This document shows positions 1 to 9,544 of a stretch of DNA of 54,110 bases, in pieces. Positions within the stretch are counted from its first letter, which is position 1; the number at the start of each line of letters is the position of its first letter. The position numbers were made by a program, and so were the translations under genes. A model generated the notes under the pieces. That model was given only the letters and a program-made list of their open reading frames with translations, had not been told where the DNA came from and made no database searches. The stretch is from Bacteroidota bacterium (GTDB lineage: Bacteria > Bacteroidota > Bacteroidia > Flavobacteriales > Weeksellaceae), in NCBI GenBank assembly GCA_023399595.1, contig JAEWOR010000001.1, positions 1 through 54,110 of the forward strand, in the 5' to 3' direction.

Positions 1-2
1 CA

Positions 3-1970
3 GTTATCAAAAATAATTCAAATAAAGAAGTGGAATATGAATCGTTAAATATTGATACTCCACATTCAATCTTCGTTAAAAAAAATGCTAATAAGCAAGA
101 TTATTTTCTTAATCTTTTTAAAAGAGAAAAGAACTTTTCCATTTACAGAGGTATATTTGAAGATACTACACTTGGTACTGGTTTAGTATCAACTGTAAAT
201 TCATTATGTATATTTCATGAAAACTCACTTTTAAGGAGAAACACATATTTATTTTTAGGAATTACAGATGATGAATATAATTTATTTGTAATTCCAGTTG
301 GAGCTGACAATATCTTCTTTGACTTACATGAAGATTTTGCTTTTACGAGTGAAAATGTCAGAAAATTTAAACTTGGTTTGAAATATGAAGATGCTTCAGG
401 AAGTATAAACAGTACAACCTATTATCCAAGTTCTGATATATTTGTGTATAGTATAGATGATTTATTCTTTTTCTCAAAAGAGTTTTCCGATTATCAAAAT
501 TATTTTAATGAGTTTGCGAATGCAAAGGTGGAATTTAGACCATTAATGAATCAAAGTGCTAAATTCCACTTTGATCACGATAATAATCCAAGTACGCCTC
601 CAATATTGAAGGATATATATAATTTTAATCCTGTAACCTCAATCCCTAGTTCAATTAATTTTTATAATGGTGAATTTGGATTTGACTGGTTGAGAATTGG
701 AGATAATGGAGAACCTGCTTATGGAGATAATGGAGTAATTGATGAGGGTTATGAGAGAAGGTCCACTAATGACAATGACACAAAGCATACAGAGTATAAG
801 GATTATCACGAAGCGTACAAATTTTTAAAAAGAAAATATTATTCTCTACCAACGCAAAAGTTAGATATTCAATATTATGCTCCATACTTGAGTCTTTTTG
901 GCCAACAATATAATAATAGATCAAGCAACATTCCCAAACCTCCATTTGAAGCAACCTTAAGAGTTTTAGTTGAAATTGATCAAGGAGTTGGGAAAATGGA
1001 ATTTGATTTTGACCCAGTCTTTTTTGCATTGGATAAAAATATTTTGACAGATAAGAACCCTACATATGTATCAGGTACATCAGGTAATATTGAAAAGAAG
1101 GAAAGTATTGATAAAACTATAAAAATAACATGTTTAAAGAGTTTTGCCGAATCAAAACTTATTAAAATTTGGGCATATTCTTCAGGACTAACAGAAAAGA
1201 AACTAGCGGGTTTGATTTATGTAGCAAAAAATGATAATGTTCAAAAACAAAAAATTGTTTTAATTAAATGCAAAACAAAGATAGATACAATTGAAGAAAC
1301 TGGGTTTTATATGAGTGATGAAATTATAAATCTGAAAAATACAATATATCAAAATAGTTTAGATTTTACTGTTGTCGAGGGGGTTGTAATTGATTTAACT
1401 ACAGATGTGAATTTTAAACAATCAAAAGTTGGTGGATCTCCAATAACCAAAAATTTTGTTCATAAGGATGGGGGGATTTTAACATATAAGGATAATACTA
1501 GTACAGGACAACAATTACATGATTATTTAAAAACAAAATTCTTTACTATTACAGCCAATCAGATTTATTTAGATTATTTTTTAGTTTTTGCTTTTGATGT
1601 TAAAAACACATATGAAGAACTTGTTGGTGGAACAATACAATTTAATAACTATACTTTAGGTGAAGTTGAGGCTATTGCAAAAAAAAATGTAGTATTATAT
1701 AAACCGCTAGGGAATACAACTAGTATTCCGAGAGATTTAACTACTTTAAATCATGAATTCATGCACGGACTTGGGTTATACCATACACATAGAGAAACAG
1801 ATTCAGCTGGAAACCTAGTAACAATATCAGAAAATGAAAAGAAATACACTTTTGCTCATGCTTTTAACCCTATTCCTCCTAACCCTTTAAATGCTACAGA
1901 TAATGTAATGAGTTATAATTCTAATGCAATTACTCTTTGGTGGTGGCAGAGAAAAATATTAAAATTATAA
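3..1970 (+). CDS. Metzincin-type zinc metallopeptidase, probable secreted effector (5' partial)
   Basis: The reading frame is open to the left window edge. The first usable start inside the window is GTG at 30 (646 aa), so the true start may lie upstream. Near the C terminus is a full zinc-binding signature, HEFMHGLGLYH (about residues 574-584 from the GTG), followed by a Met-turn-like NVMSYNS at about 625, which is the metzincin pattern. Before it come a GEFGFDWLR block and a YAPYLSLF block shared with the protein at 42112-43632. About 170 N-terminal residues have no counterpart in that second copy. There is no signal peptide in the visible part, which would fit delivery by a contractile or type VI-like system; that is inference, and no secretion gene is in the window. 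The lipoprotein gene follows two bases after the stop. Protease class is well supported, effector role moderately. Confidence 0.8.
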   Translation, partial: VIKNNSNKEVEYESLNIDTPHSIFVKKNANKQDYFLNLFKREKNFSIYRGIFEDTTLGTGLVSTVNSLCIFHENSLLRRNTYLFLGITDDEYNLFVIPVGADNIFFDLHEDFAFTSENVRKFKLGLKYEDASGSINSTTYYPSSDIFVYSIDDLFFFSKEFSDYQNYFNEFANAKVEFRPLMNQSAKFHFDHDNNPSTPPILKDIYNFNPVTSIPSSINFYNGEFGFDWLRIGDNGEPAYGDNGVIDEGYERRSTNDNDTKHTEYKDYHEAYKFLKRKYYSLPTQKLDIQYYAPYLSLFGQQYNNRSSNIPKPPFEATLRVLVEIDQGVGKMEFDFDPVFFALDKNILTDKNPTYVSGTSGNIEKKESIDKTIKITCLKSFAESKLIKIWAYSSGLTEKKLAGLIYVAKNDNVQKQKIVLIKCKTKIDTIEETGFYMSDEIINLKNTIYQNSLDFTVVEGVVIDLTTDVNFKQSKVGGSPITKNFVHKDGGILTYKDNTSTGQQLHDYLKTKFFTITANQIYLDYFLVFAFDVKNTYEELVGGTIQFNNYTLGEVEAIAKKNVVLYKPLGNTTSIPRDLTTLNHEFMHGLGLYHTHRETDSAGNLVTISENEKKYTFAHAFNPIPPNPLNATDNVMSYNSNAITLWWWQRKILKL

Positions 1971-1972
1971 AT

Positions 1973-2551
1973 ATGAAAAAATACGTTCTTCTTACAGTGT
2001 TGTTATTATTATTTACTAAATGTTCATCACAAAAAAATAAAAAAATGGAAATTTTTGATTTAAATGAGTTTGCACAAAAAAATGATTTATTGAAAGAAAA
2101 AATTATTATTAAAGATAATATTATTGAAAAATTAGGAAAAGATGACGAAATGTTCTATAAGTTAAAAACAAATAGACTTGACCCATTTAATGATAAAATT
2201 TATTACTTCAAAAATTTGAATATTAAAAGTGAAGGAAAATACTTTTATGATGTACCAACTTTATATAAAGAATATGATAATAATGGTCATTTAATAAAAG
2301 AAATTGATTTCAATTTAGAAAGGAGTTTTTCAATTGATGATCTCAGTATTAAAATGAAAAATGAATTTCAAATAGATTTGTTAAAAAATATTGAAAATAA
2401 AGGCGTTTCTATCACTAGAACTCCAAATGGAAATAGTTGCTATGCAGTTGTGGCTAAAAATTATTATGGAAATGGATTACATCGAAGTATTTGTATAGAT
2501 GTTGATAATGGAAATATTTTATATGATCAGAAAATTAATTATCGAAAATAA
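1973..2551 (+). CDS. Lipoprotein, probable immunity partner of the upstream metallopeptidase
   Basis: I start it at ATG 1973 (192 aa) because that gives a clean lipoprotein signal: MKK, a leucine-rich core, then Cys17 (FTKC). A start at 1937 would put the signal inside the upstream gene. The mature part is Lys/Asn-rich and unrecognised. The gene starts two bases after the metallopeptidase stop. The same arrangement recurs at 42100-41450, where the lipoprotein also has Cys17, an early FDxxEFxxK block and a C-terminal IDV block. Two copies of the same pair suggest cognate immunity or periplasmic protection, which is inference. It could also be an accessory lipoprotein unrelated to immunity. Confidence 0.7.
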   Translation: MKKYVLLTVLLLLFTKCSSQKNKKMEIFDLNEFAQKNDLLKEKIIIKDNIIEKLGKDDEMFYKLKTNRLDPFNDKIYYFKNLNIKSEGKYFYDVPTLYKEYDNNGHLIKEIDFNLERSFSIDDLSIKMKNEFQIDLLKNIENKGVSITRTPNGNSCYAVVAKNYYGNGLHRSICIDVDNGNILYDQKINYRK

Positions 2552-2785
2552 TATGAGAATATTTATCGTTTTTTTTTTTGAGTTTATCTTACAAATTATT
2601 ATCATAAAATTTCACAGACCTCCTCAATTCTACTAAAATAAAAAAAATGAAATAAGAATTTGAAGAATAAAAATTAAAAATTCATTCTGTAAAAAAAGAA
2701 TTCACCATTTCTAATCAATAATTTTTTTATAAAAATTATTGATGAAAATATATAACTTACGTTTTACATAATACCAAATCTAAAT
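2552..2785. promoter_or_regulatory. AT-rich intergenic leader with a perfect hairpin
   Basis: No gene is seen here. A perfect 13-bp inverted repeat (arms 2714-2726 and 2731-2743, 4-base loop) lies about 40 bases before the start of the 2250-aa gene. It is almost pure A/T, so it could be a weak terminator for the upstream pair, an operator or an mRNA leader hairpin. The near-consensus -7 sequence TACGTTTT at about 2759-2766 could drive the giant-gene operon. Confidence 0.35.
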
Positions 2786-5700
2786 ATGCCTCCACAAAAT
2801 TTAATATATTATCCCTCTATAACAGATATAATAAAACCAGATGATTTACCAGATTTTTTATCTTATATAAAAACTGGTTTGGAAGCTGTATTGAGCAAAG
2901 TTTACTACAAGGACTATTATTTTTCAAAAAATATTTCAGGAAGTGAAGCATTTTATAGTTTAAGTATCGTAAGTAAAACAAAACTTGCATTGGAAGTTCC
3001 TGGTACTGGAATATCTTTAGTGCTAAATCCAGATTTTCAAGACGGAGATGTATCATCATTTCCTATTACATTATTTTGGCATTGGGAAGTATTAAGATTT
3101 GTAAAATATTTTAAAGCAAATCAATTTTCATTTTCAGTTCAAGATTTATTCGATTTAGGGCTTATGATTTTTGATGTTTCAGAGTCTAGTGCATTAAGAA
3201 TAGCGACTGATTTGCTCATAGTACCAAATACATCTCAATCTAATTTTCAGCAATTAGTGGAAGATATTAATGTTTTATATGGAAGTAATATTATCATTGA
3301 TGATTATTCAAGTAATAAATATCAATTATTAATCACACAAGTAAATAATCTTAATCAAGGTGTTTTTCCAACAATTTTTGGTCTTTATATTTTATCTTCG
3401 AGTAATATCAGTCAGGCAAAACAAAAATTAAACTTATTCTATTCGGCTTTTGTACCAGATGATTTTGAAAGTTTTGTTAGAGATTTAATAATACCAAAAA
3501 TTCGTGCTACATTAACCTTAACAGCGGCTATTGAATTTCCAGCAAATATTCTTAAGCCAGTTGATGCAAACGGGGTTGAAATACAAAATACAAAAACTAA
3601 ATTTTTATTCGCAACTGCGGATTTTTATGCTGATACAGAAACAGGTGTAGGATATCAAATGGAATTAGCTGGATCTTTAGTTCCAACTTACGCAAGTATA
3701 GGAAACTCAGGGTTGATTCTTCAAATTGTAAGTTTAAAAGTTGATCTAAGTAAAACCTCTAACATTTTAGAGGCAGATTTGGATGGAAGGGCAAGTGATT
3801 TCATGGGCGTTTATGCCAGAGCAATTTCAGTAACATTTCCTCCAAAATGGTTTCAAGATGATAACACACAACCTGGAAATACTTCCACAACATTAAGATT
3901 AGGGGGATATGATTTATTAGTTGGAACTGGAGGGGTATCCGGGACTATTATGTTAGAATCAGTTCCTATAGCAACTCCAGGAACTTCCTTTGAATACTTT
4001 AATGATAAATTCAACTTTAATTATCCAATTAGTATCTATGTAAAAGATGCAGGTTCAGAAGAGGTAAAAGAACAAGTTATTAATAATTATCAGGAGCTAA
4101 AAGATATTCTTCAGCAGCTTAACAATGGTTCAAATACACCTTATCCTTTTAAATTTCCAATTTCATTAACTCCAATTGGACAAGCCAATCCTATTGTTTT
4201 TACTAATGCCGCAGCCTATCAAGCATATTTAGGAAGTTTAAATAATAATATTTTATGGAAAAGAATTGGTTCTCAAAGTGGATTTAAAGTTGGTTTTAAA
4301 TCATTTGACATTACCTTTAAGCAAAATACTGTTGTTTCTTCCAATATTGCTGGAAGTCTTTTTATTCCAAAGTTTACAGATTCTAGTGGCAACCCAGCAC
4401 AAATTGATGTACTGGGACATATTGATGCCAATGGTGATTTTCTACTTACAGCATCTGCAGTTCCTCCATTTGATCCTAAAATCACATGGCCAAATGTATT
4501 CACCTTACACCTAAAATCTGTAGAGTTAGGAAAAGAAGGAGATAAATTTTTCATTGGTGCTTCCGCAGACGTTGAATTTCTGGGATATTTAGGGACAGTA
4601 TTGAAAGGACAAACATTAAGTATCTCGACTTTACGAATATATAGTGATGGACATATAGATTTCCGTGTGAACGGAGGTAATTTGATTTTGCCACAGCCAA
4701 TAAAAATACCGTTAGGACCAGTAGAAGTTTCTGTTACAGCAATTCATTTTGGTTCGCACGAAAGAGTAAGAAAAGGAGTTTTAAGAAAATACAATTATTT
4801 TGGGTTTGACGGAGGAGTAAGTATAGGAATCGCAGGTGTTGATGCTCGTGGAGATGGAATTAATTACTATTATACTGTAGATGATGATGAAAATGCAGGC
4901 AAAGACCACGATGCATATCTTCATATTCAAACCATACATGTAGATATGGTAATTCCTGCAAATTCAAGTGATCCAAGTGTTGCCATTAAAGGATGGTTAT
5001 CCATTCCTGAACCTGGCGAATTCCAAGAATATATGGGAGGAGTCAGTCTAAAAGTCAAAAATCCTCGTATTGCAGGAGGAGTAGACATGCGTTTAGCTCC
5101 TAAATATCCAGCATTCTTACTTGATGCCAATATTGAACTTCCAAATCCAATTGCTCTAGGTCCAGTTTCTCTTTATGGGTTCAGGGGGTTACTTGGTTAT
5201 AGATATGTTGCAGAAAAAGAAGCAATTGGAATGACTTCTCAAAATACTTGGTATCAATATTATACAGCACCACAAAGAGGAGTTAATGTAAGAAAATTCA
5301 ATAGACCAGATAAAACCTCTCACTATAGTTTTCCATTCTCATTGGGGGTTGGTGCTATTATTGGTGATACAATGGCTGCTGGTACAATCATTTCAGCAAA
5401 TGCAATGTTACTATTATCATTACCTTCCATGGTGATGATTGATGCTAGAATGAAGTTACTTTCTTCAAGAGTAAAATTTACTGATGATCCACCATTCTTT
5501 GCATTTATTATTTTTGGTGACAATTCTTTAGAATTTGGGTTTGGTGCAGATTACAAATTCCCAGAAGATACTGGAGATATTGTTAAACTTTATGCGGAAA
5601 TTCAGGCAGGATTCTTTTTCAATAATCAGTCTGCATGGTATATTAATTTTGGTACACAACAAAACCCAATAACTGCAAAAGTTTTAAAAGATCTTTTTAC

Positions 5701-8700
5701 TTTGAAAGCATACTTAATGATTTCAGGGAAAGGAATACAAGCGGGTGCAAGAGGTGAGTTTAGGTTTGATAGAAAATTTGGACCTATTGGAGTATTTGTA
5801 CTAGCATATCTTGAACTTGGAGGTAAAATAAGCTTTAAAAAACCTCAAATGGGTGCTTATTTAGAAGCAGGCTTAGCAATAGATGTGGATGTTAAAATCA
5901 TCAGAATCTATATTGCGGTGACTATTCTTTTAGCAGTTGAATCTCCACGCCCTTTCTTAATTTATGGCGCCTTCATAATTGAATTTAAATTGAAGATTTT
6001 ATTCTTCAAAATAAAATTCAAAGCAAAACTTGAATTGAAATGGGAGTTTAATAAAGATGTAGATAGAACACCAATCAATCCATTTGCAGATTCATTAGGT
6101 GGAAATTCATTAATGGCAAAAACCATTTCAGACGAGGCTGACGGTCTTGTAAAAGGAGTGAGTATGCTCACTAATGAAACTTTTGATTTAATGAGAATTT
6201 CTCCTAGTGCTGCAAGTTCTTTGGATCCAGCAACTATACATCACGTTCTTCCATTGGATACTTATATAGATATTAAATCAACAAAAGGTTTATTACCAAC
6301 TATAGCAACCAATAGTGTAATTGGTGGATTTAATAATCCAGCTGCTAATAGTACTGATTTAATTCCACCTGATAAAGTAATGAAAGGATTGGAGTTTAGA
6401 CAGGTTAAACATCAATATACATTAGAGACTATTGAATTAAAAGCTCATAATGGTAGTGGATGGACAGATTATGATCCGTTTAAAGCAATTGAACCTAGTA
6501 ATTTATTACTGAACAATCTTAAAGTAGGGCAATGGCAGAAAAAAGATAATCAGTATAATGCCATTCGTATTTTGGGAATGACTCCTTTTTCTTACACAGA
6601 ACAAGGTAATCCAGGATGGTTTATCCCTGAACAATATGGAATTTTGCCATCTACATTATTTTGTGTGAGTCAAACAATAGAAAATTCTGTTTCAGATTTC
6701 TTAGAAAAACCATTACATACATTGTATTATGCATCAAGTTCAAACTTTTTCCATAGTAAAGGTGCTTCTTATCAAATTTCAGGAGATGTACAATACACGG
6801 TAAATGCGGATGGAAGCATTTCGATGACTGGAGACTCAGCTGAAGTAACAAATGAATCAAATATTCATGGTTTCCTAAAATCTCTACAGTTTCCAAATCA
6901 TTCTACGTTAACCATTATGTTACCTGCTCCATCAGTTAATATTGAATTAAAACTAAGTACATTTAGTACAGGAGTAACTATTAGTTTTTATAACCCTATC
7001 ATTGATGATAATTCATCTTCAATAGTTTATGAACTTTATTATCAGGAATATGTTGGCAAGGATAATTTGAATGCACCATTCATTTTAGATGGAATACCCG
7101 TGCAAAAAGGTATAACAAAGATCATTTTAAAACCTGATTTTACTGGTGTTGCTAGTATCAATTTAATATTGACACAAATGGCTGTATTAATGAATGAGGG
7201 GTATCAAATTGCTCTACAACAAGGAGGAGGTATAGTAAGCGACGTTCAACCAAGTAATCCAAGTTTATATCATGAATTAGAGCAAGAACTAAACAAATTA
7301 CAATTAATTGGATGTGAGGGTGTCAGTAAAAACAAATATGAAGAAGCATGTTATTTATATCCACAGTTACTATCTATTTATAATAATAATTTTAATAAGC
7401 CTTTTAGGCTAGGTATTTATTCGACAGATGAAGAGTTAGAGTTCTATGTTGAATTTATTCAAAATAATTTTAGTGAATACGAAAATGCACTAAATATTTT
7501 AAATTCGTCAAACATTCCAGAATCAATTTATGAATATAATAGGGAGCATTATACGAGGTTATTAGAGAGATTAAATGAATCAATTTCTGCTGGGAATCCG
7601 AATCAAATAGTAATTGAATTTGAAAATTTGAAAATTAAGCTTCAACAAATTTTAAATCAACTAAAGGATTGGAATATGTGTAGTGATCAAAATCTATGCA
7701 ACCTTAGTGACTACCTAAAATTCCAAGAATTCTATGATCAAAATAATAATTTTTCACCTTTATTAAATGAACTAAATCAATATATAAGTAATAATTCTCA
7801 ATATTATTACTTAACGGATTATTTGGTAAGACAAATTAATACAATTACATTAATTATTAATAGCAGTACTTATTTTGAAAATACACTAAGCTATACTAAA
7901 GCATGCCAAGAAATTGTTGAAATTATCTTAAACTTAGGAAACTGTAGTAGTGAAAAGAAATGCTTTACAATGTTCCATGAAGTTAAATGGATAAGTGTTG
8001 AAGATTATGAATACAATATTAATATTCCTGGTCAAGCAGCAATAACTTCAGATACTCAAGCTGCAGTTGATGCTTTAACAAAATCTATTCAACCTATTTG
8101 GAGACCAGATACAGCATATTTTATTAAATTCAAATTAAAAGATAATGTTGATAATGGTCAAAATCATAAATTTTATGAGTATGCATACGCATTCCGTACA
8201 GGAGGACCATTAGGATTCTTTCACTTGGATAAGGATGCTACATATGGAGAAATTCCTGTTGAAAATTCATCAAATGTATTGGAAGATACAATAGGTGTTA
8301 TTAGGGATGCAAACTGGAATATTATAGATGATGAACTTACTCCACATCCAGATTTGTATCCACATACTTCATTGAGGGCATATATCGATTATCAAAGATC
8401 TTATCCAAATGCGGATGGTAATATTGTAAACGCTAAGCCATTGTTTTATGACGATATTACTACCAAAATATCTTTATATTTCACTTCAAGCTATGTTTCC
8501 AAACTTTTAGATGGATGGGATCCATATAATGGAATGGATAAATTGGGTGGTACAATGAAAATAATTATTAAAGACCCAGTAGAGGGAATTGAAATAATAA
8601 ATCCTCCAAGATTGGATGCTACTCAGCAAACTATTGAAACCTCTGCTGTTGATATTCCTCAAACTATAGAGGATTGGGCTCAAGATAATAATCCTGCTAT

Positions 8701-9538
8701 CCCAAGTGTTCTTAATCAGTATTTTAATATGTTAAACAGTGGAGCCAATTGTACAGGGATTATAACTTTGGTAAAACCAAAATCTTTCTATAGAATTATT
8801 ACTCCAAAAAGGTTGAAACCACAAAAATTATATACGGCACAGGTTTTAAATTTCTATTGGGGGAAAAACCAAGTTGATGTATCACAAATTACGACAGATA
8901 TTAAGGAGAAATATGCAAAAGAAGTACATAAATTTGTGTTCCAAACATCTAGATATAAGGACTTTCGAGATCAAATATTTAGTTTCTACATTCCATATGT
9001 AAATGAAAACGGTGAAAATAAAACCAAGCAAGCAATTTTTACTATTGCGAATGTAATTGATTCAGAAAGAGTAAAAGCAGCTTTTGATACTATTTTGGGA
9101 ACTTCAAATGCTATGAGTGAAGCAATTTCTCTTCAATATCAACATCCATTCGATAGAATAATGCAAGGTCTTTTTGGAATATCTCCATTAGAAGATGCTA
9201 TTAGCACAGAAATCAATAAAATTGTTGATAAAAAAACAGGATCTATTGTTGCTTTATTAATTAGAAATCCCGAACCATTTAATCATCCTAAGATTCCACT
9301 TAATGTGATTAATCGAAATGGAATTAATGCTGGTATGATTGAAATAATGGGGAGCAAAGGATTTGATACAAGTTATCAGATGCTATATTCAAAAGATTAT
9401 GCGCAGGCAATAATAATGAGGAACGACAAATGGAATGTTGATCAACCTTTTATTTTTTCTTTTCAATATAAAATATGGGATGGTACATCCTATATAAAAT
9501 CATCTGAAGTTGTTTTGAAAGATATTTCATTAAAATAG
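2786..9538 (+). CDS. Giant uncharacterised beta-rich protein (2250 aa)
   Basis: I do not recognise a named family. There is no signal peptide and no long hydrophobic membrane segment. Residues about 450-1090 are a long run of short alternating hydrophobic strands with Gly/Asp turns, ending in a Lys-rich alternating stretch (KIKFKAKLELKWEF near 1073), which suggests an extended beta structure. Residues about 1500-1730 are Asn-rich and probably helical, with several cysteines. The last 500 residues look globular. The style of the middle part recalls DUF6603-type proteins, but I cannot confirm that. The next giant gene starts six bases after the stop, so the two are co-transcribed and probably act together. 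Base composition is as AT-rich as its neighbours and unlike the ICE genes. A structural part of a secreted complex or a large toxin are both possible. Confidence 0.75.
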   Translation: MPPQNLIYYPSITDIIKPDDLPDFLSYIKTGLEAVLSKVYYKDYYFSKNISGSEAFYSLSIVSKTKLALEVPGTGISLVLNPDFQDGDVSSFPITLFWHWEVLRFVKYFKANQFSFSVQDLFDLGLMIFDVSESSALRIATDLLIVPNTSQSNFQQLVEDINVLYGSNIIIDDYSSNKYQLLITQVNNLNQGVFPTIFGLYILSSSNISQAKQKLNLFYSAFVPDDFESFVRDLIIPKIRATLTLTAAIEFPANILKPVDANGVEIQNTKTKFLFATADFYADTETGVGYQMELAGSLVPTYASIGNSGLILQIVSLKVDLSKTSNILEADLDGRASDFMGVYARAISVTFPPKWFQDDNTQPGNTSTTLRLGGYDLLVGTGGVSGTIMLESVPIATPGTSFEYFNDKFNFNYPISIYVKDAGSEEVKEQVINNYQELKDILQQLNNGSNTPYPFKFPISLTPIGQANPIVFTNAAAYQAYLGSLNNNILWKRIGSQSGFKVGFKSFDITFKQNTVVSSNIAGSLFIPKFTDSSGNPAQIDVLGHIDANGDFLLTASAVPPFDPKITWPNVFTLHLKSVELGKEGDKFFIGASADVEFLGYLGTVLKGQTLSISTLRIYSDGHIDFRVNGGNLILPQPIKIPLGPVEVSVTAIHFGSHERVRKGVLRKYNYFGFDGGVSIGIAGVDARGDGINYYYTVDDDENAGKDHDAYLHIQTIHVDMVIPANSSDPSVAIKGWLSIPEPGEFQEYMGGVSLKVKNPRIAGGVDMRLAPKYPAFLLDANIELPNPIALGPVSLYGFRGLLGYRYVAEKEAIGMTSQNTWYQYYTAPQRGVNVRKFNRPDKTSHYSFPFSLGVGAIIGDTMAAGTIISANAMLLLSLPSMVMIDARMKLLSSRVKFTDDPPFFAFIIFGDNSLEFGFGADYKFPEDTGDIVKLYAEIQAGFFFNNQSAWYINFGTQQNPITAKVLKDLFTLKAYLMISGKGIQAGARGEFRFDRKFGPIGVFVLAYLELGGKISFKKPQMGAYLEAGLAIDVDVKIIRIYIAVTILLAVESPRPFLIYGAFIIEFKLKILFFKIKFKAKLELKWEFNKDVDRTPINPFADSLGGNSLMAKTISDEADGLVKGVSMLTNETFDLMRISPSAASSLDPATIHHVLPLDTYIDIKSTKGLLPTIATNSVIGGFNNPAANSTDLIPPDKVMKGLEFRQVKHQYTLETIELKAHNGSGWTDYDPFKAIEPSNLLLNNLKVGQWQKKDNQYNAIRILGMTPFSYTEQGNPGWFIPEQYGILPSTLFCVSQTIENSVSDFLEKPLHTLYYASSSNFFHSKGASYQISGDVQYTVNADGSISMTGDSAEVTNESNIHGFLKSLQFPNHSTLTIMLPAPSVNIELKLSTFSTGVTISFYNPIIDDNSSSIVYELYYQEYVGKDNLNAPFILDGIPVQKGITKIILKPDFTGVASINLILTQMAVLMNEGYQIALQQGGGIVSDVQPSNPSLYHELEQELNKLQLIGCEGVSKNKYEEACYLYPQLLSIYNNNFNKPFRLGIYSTDEELEFYVEFIQNNFSEYENALNILNSSNIPESIYEYNREHYTRLLERLNESISAGNPNQIVIEFENLKIKLQQILNQLKDWNMCSDQNLCNLSDYLKFQEFYDQNNNFSPLLNELNQYISNNSQYYYLTDYLVRQINTITLIINSSTYFENTLSYTKACQEIVEIILNLGNCSSEKKCFTMFHEVKWISVEDYEYNINIPGQAAITSDTQAAVDALTKSIQPIWRPDTAYFIKFKLKDNVDNGQNHKFYEYAYAFRTGGPLGFFHLDKDATYGEIPVENSSNVLEDTIGVIRDANWNIIDDELTPHPDLYPHTSLRAYIDYQRSYPNADGNIVNAKPLFYDDITTKISLYFTSSYVSKLLDGWDPYNGMDKLGGTMKIIIKDPVEGIEIINPPRLDATQQTIETSAVDIPQTIEDWAQDNNPAIPSVLNQYFNMLNSGANCTGIITLVKPKSFYRIITPKRLKPQKLYTAQVLNFYWGKNQVDVSQITTDIKEKYAKEVHKFVFQTSRYKDFRDQIFSFYIPYVNENGENKTKQAIFTIANVIDSERVKAAFDTILGTSNAMSEAISLQYQHPFDRIMQGLFGISPLEDAISTEINKIVDKKTGSIVALLIRNPEPFNHPKIPLNVINRNGINAGMIEIMGSKGFDTSYQMLYSKDYAQAIIMRNDKWNVDQPFIFSFQYKIWDGTSYIKSSEVVLKDISLK

Positions 9539-9544
9539 ACAGTT

